From Acephala macrosclerotiorum (Eukaryota; Ascomycota; Leotiomycetes; Helotiales; Mollisiaceae): 64,000 bases of DNA. This document shows positions 21,987 through 31,929 of this stretch, in pieces (positions within the stretch are counted from its first letter, which is position 1; every line of letters begins with the position of its first letter). Where the stretch lies: positions 109,716-173,715 of the forward strand of contig MU119301.1 of the NCBI GenBank assembly GCA_014904845.1, read 5' to 3'. A model generated the notes under the pieces. That model worked only from the letters and a program-made list of their open reading frames with translations. It ran no database searches and had not been told where the DNA came from. Made by a program: the position numbers and the translations under genes.

Positions 21987-24592
21987 ATGGCGCAGCCCGA
22001 TATTGATACAGGCATGCCCATCATAAAGATGGAGACTGAAGAAGGAGAAGGTATTTATGCTTCTACCTCGCGCTTTTCAAGACGCGAAGAGACAGATCAA
22101 GGGCTTACACTACCACCCAAGATACAGTCAAGTGATGCATGGCGTTTTGATCCTGTTCATGCATTGACCGATGAGGAGTTCGAGGCACTGCTTGGCCCAT
22201 TGCAGCCTGAGCCCCTCGCTTCTAACCCCGAGAACCAGAGAGACGAGGAATGGCTCCATTCTCTGTTCACGGATGACCTTGAATTCGAAGAGCCGCCCCG
22301 GAAAAGGAAGAAGACAAAGTCTCCTTCTCGTCGGCAGTCAAGAGCCACGCTGCTGAGAGCCAATGAATCGGTAAGTTGAACATTTCTCATTTGCTACAAT
22401 GCTAAAACTTGGGTACAGGCCCCCCCAACCGCACCTCCCGTCGTGCAAGGATCGGTCCCATGCACAGAGCCTCTCCGGAGTCCTAGTGATTCTGGATACG
22501 GTACTAGTATATCAAGTATATCAGGTCCCAGCTTCAATCGTCAAGTACCCTGCGATTCCTGTATCAACGAGCAAGCCACACAACACGATTCTCTCATCGG
22601 TAAAGTACAAGAGACTATAGATAAGCACCACATTGCAGCACCAAATAACGCCCAAGTACCACTAATTGCGAGTCAACGTGACGATGTGGACGATTTGTCC
22701 GGTGATGACTTTGTATTTAATACTGGAGGCGACGAACCACCCATCCCTGATAACGACCAGTCGAAATCTCTAAGCTCAAGTGCAAATAGAGACGACGAGG
22801 TAGACCGCAGAGACTCTTTGGTGCCCAGAGTCACACCAACAGACCCAGATACTCCAATTCCATCCATTGAGCCTCACGACCCAGTTGGCGCGAAAAGAGC
22901 CGCTGCCTCGAATTTACCTATCTACACCCCCAAACAGATGAGTCGCTGGCCCGCATGGATGCGAAAACTGCATTGGGAGACTTCTAGACGGTATAGGAGT
23001 GCCGATCCTCCGTTGCAATTAGGGTTGGAAGTGAATATGACGAAGTTGAGCGAGTCCAACGCCGCTTCGAAAACTTTTCCTTCGAACGCGTCGCCAAAAC
23101 CCGATCACGGCTACAACACTCTTCCAAAATCAAAATCACCGCAAGAAAAGCTATCGCAAGAACAACATCAAGAACAAAACCCAAGAAAAACCGCCGCAAT
23201 GGTTACACTTATGGATCACATGGGAGATACAATCCTTCACTATCTATCATTCTTGCCCACACCCAAGAACAATTTCGTCAATGCCGGCATCTGCAAGATG
23301 ATCGTACCTCTCCTCGAGAAGTGCGATACCGACCCAGAATTTGGAGCCTCTGTTGTCTTCCTTTTCTTCCAAAAGATCCAGGAGAAACGTAAGCTCCCCC
23401 CCTCCCCCAGAGTCTAGGATTGTAACTAACGCGTTATCCAGTTCAACGCCAATTGAGCCTGAAGCCCGAATTGACGCCTGAAGAGACCATCGAGGTCCTT
23501 CAAGATCTCGTCGCGCATCTCAAGGCACCATCGACCATCGAGCTCCATGAGCAATTGCACGTCGCCCAGACCGAAATCAAGCAGTTGAAGCAACAAGTTG
23601 AGCAGGCACAGGCAGCAGGCAATTCGCGCGGCTCTTCAACTTTCACATCCAACTTAACTTTACCCAAGGTACTATCAGCCGGAGAGCTCAGCGAGCAATT
23701 GCACATCGCCCAGACCGAAATCAAGCAGTTGAAGCAACAAGTTGAGCAGGCACAGGCATCAGGCAATTCGCGCGGCTCTTCAACTTTCACATCCAACTTA
23801 ACTTTACCCAAGGCACCATCAGCCGGAGAGCTCAGCGAGCAATTGCTCATCGCCAAGTCCAAAATCAAGCAATTGGAGGAAAAACTTGAGCAGGCACAGG
23901 CATCAGGCAATTCGCGCGACTCTTCACCTACTACATCCCACTCAACTTCATCCACATCAACTTCACCCGGACCGGCCAACTTCACCTGCGATGGTTCCGA
24001 AGACCTAGGATTCTACTGCATGGTTCTACAAAAGGATGGTCAACCGTGTCTGGGACACAATTTTGCAACATCGAAGGATAGCAATGGCAAAGTCACTATG
24101 AAGAAGAAGTGCCAAAAGTGCAAGCGCAACGTTACAAACGACCAGCGCCTGAAGGTCACCCGATCCATGTTCGTCTTCAACAATGGCACGACAGAACTCC
24201 GAGTTCGTACACTCAGCCCAGCACCCTGCCCCACTGTCTCTACTCCTACTCCTGTCGCCGGTCCTGTTACCCCTCCTCAAGCCAAGAAGCGTGGTCGCAA
24301 ATCTCCAAGCGCTGATGAGCCATCTGCGAAGAAGTCAAAGCCTCACGAGGGATTCAGCATTACGCCAGACACTCACGATACCCTACGCTTCCGCCTAGGT
24401 GCCGCTCGCCACTCTTGGATGGGAGGCATGAAGCCAGAGCAACCCAAGAAGGTAGAGCAACCCAAGAAGCCAGAGGAGCCGGTAATTGATTTGACGGGAG
24501 AGACCGCGGAATCCGGTGGAGTTGTCGCAGGAGAGGCGGAGGAAGATGACGCTGATCTGATGGCAGAGCTTTTCGGCGGAGGAGAGGAATAG
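21987..24592 (+). CDS. Unknown nuclear-type protein with coiled-coil repeats and a Cys cluster
   Basis: Three exons, 21987-22370, 22419-23388 and 23442-24592; introns of 48 and 53 nt (GTAAGT..TACAG; GTAAGC..TCCAG) keep the frame. The product is 834 residues (846 from the ATG at 21951; 21987 has the better context, ACCATAATGG). I do not recognise the family. A basic nuclear-signal-like run (PPRKRKKTKSPSRRQ) lies near residue 120. A helical segment (MGDTILHYLSFLPTPKNNF, ICKMIVPLLEKC, GASVVFLFFQKIQ) precedes three 48-residue coiled-coil repeats. Then come cysteines in FTCDGSEDLGFYCMV, GQPCLGHNF and KKCQKCKRNV that could bind zinc. A second basic run (KKRGRKSPSADEPSAKK), a short VIDLTG motif resembling a SUMO-interacting motif, and an acidic end (EAEEDDADLMAELFGG) follow. 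The layout suggests a chromatin or transcription factor-like scaffold, but that is inference. Confidence 0.8.
23540..23971 (+). repeat. Three tandem 144-bp coding repeats (48-residue coiled coil)
   Basis: Units begin at 23540, 23684 and 23828 with GAGCTC. The first two are nearly identical over their length; the third diverges in its second half. Each encodes a heptad-patterned helix (EQLHVAQTEIKQLKQQVEQAQA) followed by a polar linker (GNSRGSSTFTSNLTLPK). The near-identity at silent sites suggests recent duplication or gene conversion. Confidence 0.85.
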
Positions 24593-25440
24593 GCAGAGGC
24601 TGAAGAGACTGCAGAACTTGGCGGTGACGGAGCGTGAAAGGTTGTTAATGAAGATGAATTGGAGGGAATGCTGGAGGCATGCTATGCGGATGTTGACTTC
24701 TAGATATTCGCAGCATCACCAGTCTTTCACATAAGCAATGAATGACGATACCATGACTGGATATCCCTCTGTGACGCTTGAACATGTGTGAACTCCAGCC
24801 ATACGTCTCTTTTCAAGCAAATGCTTCCATTTGTATGATCCCTGGAGCCTAGGGACTTTACAAGAGCCATATCGAATACTCTGACCTAAGACCCTCAAAC
24901 AGCATTCTTCACCACCCCCATCCCCATCCCATAACAGTATCCCCAAGCTCCAGGAACTTTCAAACCAAGCTTTGATAAGTCCAGGCACGCCCATCTCCAG
25001 CTCACAGTCTGAGCCCCAAGTCCCTCACCGCCCACTAAAGCGGCGGCTCATCCTCGTTAAAGCGTCAATGATAAATTTCTCCCAAGCAGAAAAGTGACAA
25101 GGGTTCATTACAGGGATGTTACAGTTAGCGTCGAGAATTGACAGGGATTGTTCCTTTTTTTTTTTTTTTTTTTTTTTTTAAGAAGGGAGACTTGAATATT
25201 TGCAATTGATGAACTTGTTGAAGGATCCAACTCCTTCCTGCGACATGTTGATATGGGAGGGAGATGGGTATGAACGAGAGCGAGAAACTTCTCCACAAAA
25301 GAAAGGCAGCGAGAAAGCAGTTGCTTCAGAATCGTAGAGCTGAATACCAGAGGTAGTGCCATGGTTCGCAGTCAATCATGCAATGTCTTTCTGTGCCGTC
25401 TATCCACTTCCATCTATCCACTTCCATCTATCTGTACATG
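24593..25440. other. Intergenic with a 25-base poly-T tract
   Basis: No supported gene between the coiled-coil protein and the minisatellite. The poly-T run is at 25155-25179. The in-frame continuation after the stop at 24592 (Glu-rich for some 30 codons) looks like coding residue, so the stop may have moved upstream recently. Confidence 0.4.
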
Positions 25441-25583
25441 TGTCTATTATGTGTCTATTATGTGTCTATTATGTGTCTATTATGTGTCTATTATGTGTCT
25501 ATTATGTGTCTATTATGTGTCTATTATGTGTCTATTATGTGTCTATTATGTGTCTATTATGTGTCTATTATGTGGCTATTCTA
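25441..25583. repeat. 11-bp minisatellite, 12 perfect units plus one variant
   Basis: The unit TGTCTATTATG is repeated 12 times without error from 25441 to 25572; a thirteenth, altered copy (TGGCTATTCTA) follows. A 14-bp duplication of a TATCCACTTCCATC unit lies just to the left. Because 11 is not a multiple of 3, the array is open in all three plus-strand frames and produces repetitive frames that are artefacts, not genes. It lies about 230 bp beyond the GT31 stop codon. Confidence 0.95.
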
Positions 25584-25809
25584 ACAAGCCAACAAGTATG
25601 CGGCAATGGTATATCCCAAATACAAGAAGCCGCCTCGACTTCAACAAGCGCATCAGCGCAACGAAGATAAATAAGTGTACGCCCAGGACGCCCCGCGATG
25701 CTATGTTGTGCTCGCATACCTTGACTCCGTGTACCACATCCAGAAAGCCATCATGGTCCGCCATGCAATTTAAACAAAAGAAATCTGTTCCAAACCGTCG
25801 TGTATTCAG

Positions 25810-27384
25810 TCATGATATCCAAACGAGCTCAATAACCCCATCCTTTTCCATCATCCTATACCAATTATCCCCCTCCTGATAACTCCACCTCCTATCATCC
25901 AACTTTCTCACATAAGTCTGCAACACACTCCCATCTTCCTGCACCGTCGCTTCTTTCAATTCCCACGCAACCTTTCGTCCCGTATAGGAAAGGGACTTGC
26001 GTCCTGGTCCGAGCATGAAGTCGAGATTCCATCCGTAGTCATCTGGAGCGGGTTTGAACGTCCTCTCCATTTGGTGGGTGTTGAAATCGATTCCTTTTGG
26101 GTAGTGAGCTACTGAGTATCCATTGCTAATGATGAAATTATCAGTAGTCTGGAAGCGCTGCAGGAAACATGCGTCACCACAAGCGTGGATAACTTGTGCG
26201 CCAGCGTAGGGTTTCGCCTCGTGCCAAAAACCGCCTTTGAAATGGTGAAGAGAGAGGGGAAAGAGGCCAGCCTCGTAGAACCCTGCTGGGTCGCCTTGAA
26301 TGTCCAGTTGATGTAGGTCACGAAGCATTGATAGGCGGACTTCGGTGTGTTCGCAGATGCATTTTCGGAGGAGAATGTCACCTTGTGGTCCCCAGCCTGT
26401 GTTAGATTCTGTGATCTTTTCTGAGGTGCTGCATTGATCGTATAGAGCGGCGATCTTCTTGGCGAGAGGGACGGAGAAGAATACACCTGCTCCGCCGAAT
26501 GCTTGAGAACCGTGTCGTTGGATGTTGTTGACGTCTTCGGAGAATGTGCCGATGTAAAGGTCCTCCTTGTGGTCGTATGTGGAGAGACGGCTGAGAAGAG
26601 AATGCATGGAAGGGAAGAAAGTGTCGTCGTCGCACATGATTAAGAACTTGCGAGACTTTCGGGAAGAGTCGTTGTAGAGAGCCGGTAGGAGGGAAAGGTA
26701 TCGCGCTGCCATCTCGTCCGAGCTGCTAGAATGGTAGACCTTGACATCGATACCCATGGCGGTCATGTTCTTCTTGGCATTCCGTATCTCATCCTCCGAA
26801 GCATCCACCAGACGGAGGACCAGCCCTGCACCGTTGGATTTCCCATTTCCGTCTGTCAACCAATGCGCCCACTCCTTCATTGGATTCGTTTCATTGCCGA
26901 TGAGTCTTTTGTATGAAGTGGAAACTCCAAAGAGAAGGTCTGATGCGTCGACAGTCTTGGGTGACGGTGAGTTTGGTACCGGAACCTCGAGTGGCTTGAG
27001 GCATGTCGTCTTCATAGGTGGATTCTGGATATTGATACGATCGAAACCTTTGGGGAAAAGCTCCTTGTCCAGCTTCGTCATCGAGACACGCCTGATATCC
27101 TGGCGGTGAAATCGTACGTATCGTCTCGCGTAATCGATGTCGTCCTCGAGACCATATTTCTGCTGTAAAGATTGGAGGTGGGCTGAATCGAGAGAACAGT
27201 CCCGTGGATGGGGCACGGAGACATTGCTAATTGCAATTATTTCTTGATGGAAGTTTCGAGGATGGTCTGCTATGGGACGCAGTGTGTAAAAGAAAAGGAC
27301 GGTGCAGAAAGCAGCGAGGCAAAGGACGCGTGTAAAGGGATTGTGAGGCGTGAGAATGTTTCCAGCTGTCATTGGAGAACCCAT
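25810..27384 (-). CDS. Fringe-like glycosyltransferase, GT31 type
   Basis: An intronless frame of 524 residues. A short cytosolic tail and one membrane helix (about residues 18-38, RVLCLAAFCTVLFFYTL) give the type II topology of Golgi glycosyltransferases. The catalytic domain begins near LLFGVSTSYKRL (about 150) and contains the metal- and nucleotide-sugar-binding triad in CDDDTFF (Asp 252-254). GGAGVFFSVPLAKKI, TGWGPQGDILL and LHHFKGG follow; these are characteristic of fringe-related, DUF604-like fungal proteins. Fringe-family enzymes transfer GlcNAc or galactose in beta-1,3 linkage; the acceptor here is unknown. The C-terminal 120 residues form an extra beta domain (YSVAHYPKG, FMLGPGRKSLSYTGRKVAW, WSYQEGDNWYRM). 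The start is the first Met of the frame; a second Met at residue 5 is possible. Complete, with no visible defect. Confidence 0.88.
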   Translation of the reverse strand: MGSPMTAGNILTPHNPFTRVLCLAAFCTVLFFYTLRPIADHPRNFHQEIIAISNVSVPHPRDCSLDSAHLQSLQQKYGLEDDIDYARRYVRFHRQDIRRVSMTKLDKELFPKGFDRINIQNPPMKTTCLKPLEVPVPNSPSPKTVDASDLLFGVSTSYKRLIGNETNPMKEWAHWLTDGNGKSNGAGLVLRLVDASEDEIRNAKKNMTAMGIDVKVYHSSSSDEMAARYLSLLPALYNDSSRKSRKFLIMCDDDTFFPSMHSLLSRLSTYDHKEDLYIGTFSEDVNNIQRHGSQAFGGAGVFFSVPLAKKIAALYDQCSTSEKITESNTGWGPQGDILLRKCICEHTEVRLSMLRDLHQLDIQGDPAGFYEAGLFPLSLHHFKGGFWHEAKPYAGAQVIHACGDACFLQRFQTTDNFIISNGYSVAHYPKGIDFNTHQMERTFKPAPDDYGWNLDFMLGPGRKSLSYTGRKVAWELKEATVQEDGSVLQTYVRKLDDRRWSYQEGDNWYRMMEKDGVIELVWIS

Positions 27385-28435
27385 AACGAGTGAGGTGCTT
27401 CCAAGCAGACAAGAGTGAGCTAGTCAAACAGAAAGATGAGAGAAAGAAACTACACAGCTTAAGTTAAAAAAGAGAGGCAGCTGTTATCCAACATTTGGGA
27501 AGGAGCTTGGGTGCGGGAAGGTACTACCTAAATATATTATTTGGACCCTCCAAAACGAAATGGCAATGCTTTCAGGGGGATTTCTTGCCCACGCGTAGTC
27601 TCCACCAGAGCTGCGATAGAAGATTATGCTTGATGCCGTAGTGGATGCCACAGAGTCGTCGCCATGCCGTGATTGGATGAGAGATTGACAATGCTGGATC
27701 TGTGGTGGTTCATCCGTTGGCGTGTAGATCATGTGGGGGGGAGGGTTGGCTGGGGTGGCGGCTGGCTATGATAAGAAGCGCTAGAGATTGAACTACTGGC
27801 GGATGTAAAAAGGAGAAAGAGATTGGAACATTTGGATCTCTTGAACACTGGTCGTTGAAATGCCGTGCAGCCACATCTCGGCCGTTTGTCGAATCGCTCA
27901 AGGGCCAGATGCAACCCCCCTTTCGAGGAAGTGTGACTACGGGCAGCCACCGCTAATCAAGACGAAGCGAAAGAAAAGGGGCTGCCGAAGTTGTAACGAA
28001 TTTTCAAGGATTGACCGCACCAGCTTCTTGCGCAACCTTTCGTTTGCTGGGAAAAGTCCAGGGTTGAAAGGATGTACCGAGTCAAGGATTGCGGAAGTGT
28101 CAGAGAAGAGTGGCAGAAAAGCTAAGCCTCGGGTCCGTTGTCAAAAGCTTGTCTCGTCTTGTCGGCTGAGTAAAGGAAAGAAGTGAGGCTGATAATCACG
28201 TGTATGGAGGGGCTCTGACGGCGCTGGTTGACGGTTCTTGAATTCAAGCATGATTCTGTAACAGTACGAGAGATCATCAAGACAGACTAGTTTCAAGAAG
28301 TGGCTCTCCTTGTTTTGCTGCCAGACTTTCAGCCTGGGATTATAGGCACCAACAATGACTTCATCGTGAGACTTTGTGAGACGCACGCACAACTGATTGA
28401 GGGCGCGTTGATAGACACATCCAAGAGTTGTTGTT
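27385..28435. promoter_or_regulatory. Divergent promoter between GT31 and palA
   Basis: About 1.05 kb shared by two divergent genes. No supported coding frame; a 108-codon frame at 27,860-28,186 is basic, has no domain, and looks accidental. I did not see a clear GCCARG-type PacC site near the palA start. Confidence 0.4.
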
Positions 28436-31279
28436 ATGGCTAGGTTTGTTATGTTTCTTGCTGTTCGCATTCAACTTGCGGGCCTCTGCTAACTTCGTCC
28501 CAGCAACATCCTCTTCTTGCCCTTCCGCAAGACAACTTCCCAGTCTCTGTCAACTGCTATCAAGCAGTACATCTCCAGCAAATATGACCAACACCCGGAT
28601 ATGTTCAAGCAAGACCTCGAGGTCATCGATGCCTTACGAAGAGATGCAGTCAATGTACGAGAGCCACATACGAGCGGGATCAAGAAGATTGCAGCATATG
28701 CGGGGCAACTTTCTTGGATGGGGGGTAAATTCCCTATTGATGTGCGTCCCACAACCAACACTGAAGCTCAAGCCTAACATGCCTGGCAGATTGGAGTAGA
28801 CTTCACATGGTACCCAGCTCTAGGATACAATACCGAACGACCCATATCCCAAAACAACCTTAAATTCGAGCTAGCCAATATCCTCTACAATCTCGCAGCT
28901 CTATACTCCCAACTCGCCATATCCTCAAATCGAAGCACAACAGAAGGTCTCAAGACGGCAATTAATTATTTTTGTTCTGCTGCTGGCGTTATTTCCCACC
29001 TCAAATCCGTCATCATCCCCGAACTACGAGCTACCCCGCCGGAAGACATGGACGACTCTACACTTGAATCCCTACAACAGCTTATGCTAGCACAAGCACA
29101 AGAATGTTTCTGGCAGAAGGCAGTCATGGATGGGTATAAAGACGCCTCGATAGCAAAGCTAGCCGCCAAGGTCTCGGACTTTTATGGTGCTGCTGGAGAT
29201 TGGGGAGTGAAGAGCGAAGCAATAAGCTCGGAATGGATACACCATACTACAGCGAAGCATCATCATTTTGCTGCTGCTGCCCAATATAGACAGGCATGCG
29301 ACTGTTTGGAGAAGAGGAAATATGGAGAGGAGGTTGCTAGGCTACGGGACAGTATTGCTTGCGTCAATGAGGCATTAAAGGAGGCTAGGTATCTCAACAA
29401 GGTGGTGCTGGGTGATCTCGATGGTCTGAAGAACAAGGTCGCGGAAGACTTGAAAAGAGCAGAGAAGGACAACGACCTAATCTATCTCAGTGGGTTTTGG
29501 CACCTCGGTGTCCCACCCTCAGCTAACAATCTAGATCCCGTCCCGCCAAAACCAGAGCTCAAGACCCTCGAGCGAGCGAACATGGCCCTTGCCCGAGTAC
29601 CAAAAGAAGTCTCAGAACCATCTTCCTTCATCGGCCCCAAAGGAGAGTTTGGTCCACCGCTATTCGCCAAGCTAGTACCCTTCGCAGTCCACGTGGCCGC
29701 CAGCATCTACGAAGAAAGAAGAGACCGCCTCGTCAACACCAACATTATTGAGGAGCTCGAGATTATGACAACGAAGATTCACGATACCCTACGATCACTG
29801 AATCTCCCAGGCTCGTTGCAAGCATTAGAGAAGCCCCTTGGCCTGCCACCAAGCCTCACATCACACGCCGAAGAGATCAGACAAGCAGACGCCATCAACC
29901 GCCTCCACAGGTCCTTCTCCGACACAGAGAAACTAAAGGCATCAGACAACGCCATGTACACTGAAGGCCGCGAGCTCCTGCAAGCAGAGAAATCCGAGAA
30001 CGAACGCCTGATGAAGAAGTACGGCACAGATAGATGGACGCGCCTAGAATCAACATCTGCTGCGCCGAAATTATACGCCCAGGTTGAAGAAATTGGCGGG
30101 TACCTCGCCAGCGCAGCAAAGAGTGACGAGTTGGTGAAGTCCAAGTTCCGAGAATGCGAAGATATGTTGCGGATATTGTCCTCTTCTGATCGCGACATTG
30201 GGAATTTCGTCCCTAGTAGTAGGCGAGCTGCTATTCCTCCGAAGCTCGAGGGAGAAGTCTCAAAATTACGGAATAGTCTCAACGAAGTTTCTCGTCTGGA
30301 ATCTCGGCGGCGGCGGAAAATCGAAGCATTGAGGGACAAGGCGAAAAGAGATGATATCAACCACGACATCCTCGCCGAAGCAGCACGATTGGAGAGGGAG
30401 TACCCGAGCCAGACAATAGCCGCTGCTCAATTCGAAGATTTCTTCGACAAACACCTCGCGAAGTATGATGCCGATATTGCAGCCTTGAAGCAAGAATCCG
30501 ACGAGCAAGATAAATTAGTCCATCAACTCGAAAGCGCCAACGCAAGTTTCGTAAATGCTAGGAAGGGCGATACAAGTTCGAGGGAAAGAGAACAGGCACT
30601 ACAGAAGCTGGAGAATGCGTACCTGAAATACAAGGAGATTGTGCATAATCTGGAGACAGGGAGGAAGTTCTATAATGATCTCGCAAAGATTGTGGGGAGG
30701 TTTAGGGATGGGGCGAAGGGATTCTTGAATGAGAGAAGGGAGGAGGCTATGAGGATGGAGAAGTGGGTTGCTTTCCCTTACTCTAATTGCTTCCAGTCGC
30801 AGTTCCGGTTACATACAAGATTGAGTACTGACAAACACAGCGATCTCTCCCTCCCACCCCTCGCCTCTCTATCCCTACACAGAGCCGCCGAATCCAACCA
30901 CTCCACCGCCATCCCCCGAACTTACAACTCGACCCCTCAATCCTCCTCATCCTACCACTCCAAACCCCCTTCCCCACCTCAAAACATACTCCAACAACAA
31001 CTTCCCTACCGCTCATCACCGCCCCAAAACACGAAAGAAAATATCCCAGCCCCAGTCCCTCAAAGAGCAAGTATATCCGCCCCAGTAGCAAACATGGTGA
31101 GTCCGAATATCATGCCTACAACGTGGGATCCTGCTATGGGTATTAAATTTGGTGGAACACCGGTTGGACAAGGGGGAGGGCAGGAGGAGAAGAGGGGGAG
31201 TGGGATGCCGGGGGGTTGGGTGCCGCCGCAAGGAGGGGGAGGGACGTGGGATCCGAGTAAAGGGATGAGGTTTGGCTAG
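28436..31279 (+). CDS. palA: palA/RIM20-type BRO1-domain pH-signalling protein
   Basis: Four exons: 28436-28443, 28504-28741, 28790-30762 and 30841-31279. The product is 885 residues. Exon 1 is eight bases (ATG GCT AG) and is confirmed by the family start MASNILFLPFRK across the junction; its intron has a GTTTGT donor, a TGCTAAC branch and a CCAG acceptor. The BRO1 domain covers about residues 1-390 (YDQHPDMFKQDLEVIDALR, SGIKKIAAYAGQLSWMGGK, FDLANILYNLAALYSQLA-like segment, EWIHHTTAKHHHFAAAAQ). The ALIX-type V domain follows to about 745. The tail is Pro/Ser-rich and ends GTWDPSKGMRFG, as in PalA orthologues. In Aspergillus and yeast this protein binds YPxL motifs of PacC/Rim101 and the ESCRT-III subunit Vps32 to promote PacC processing at alkaline pH. 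The last intron is 78 nt and in phase, so reading through it is possible. Confidence 0.95.
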
Positions 31280-31929
31280 TTGTGAATGGGAAAGGGAATA
31301 TAAGGTGGTGGATGAGGTATGAATGCATTCTCGGCGTCAAGCTATTGTCTTCCAACATCCCTCACAGTTCCTCCATCGATATTTGCATTGTTGCCATATA
31401 TCGCACATTTATGGTTTTGCATCGCCTGCGTAGCTCGCATGAGCTAGACACCTTCATCTCACTCTCATTGGAATTATTCCGTTATTTGTTGCACATCTCA
31501 AAATTTACCTTTTGCATCGCCACGTAATTTTATTTTAAGACTATATTCGTCCATCATTATCGTCTCATATCTTTGGTTGCTTTACCCGCGGTTGTCGCGA
31601 ATCGCAAGTTTTAGAGTTCGACACAGCCCACTTAGGTTGTTGGTAGGCTTGCGAGCTGAATATAACAAACTCTATCTTCCCCATACGGACAAACCTCCGA
31701 TTCCCCTAAGGTCTACGTACCTTTGGTCCCGTTTCCAATCCCTCTCGCCTTGCCTTGGCACTGAACATTGTTGCAGGTCGCAACAATAAAGTTTACACCG
31801 TCATCTACCTAAATTAAAATCCCCGACCGCATCTGTAGATCCCCGACGTTCAAGCAATGCCGATTTCTTACAACTACACTCCTCCTTCATCTTCAATACC
31901 TCGGTTCATCGATTTTTGGGACGCTGAGG
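31280..31929. other. palA downstream region
   Basis: Contains the palA 3' UTR and no supported gene; the frames here are short and of random composition. Confidence 0.35.

Noticed and set aside
25356..25879. Overlapping plus-strand frames rich in Cys-Val-Tyr-Ile-Met-Leu repeats
   Set aside because: They are translations of the 11-bp minisatellite, which is open in all three frames; no start, domain or splice evidence.
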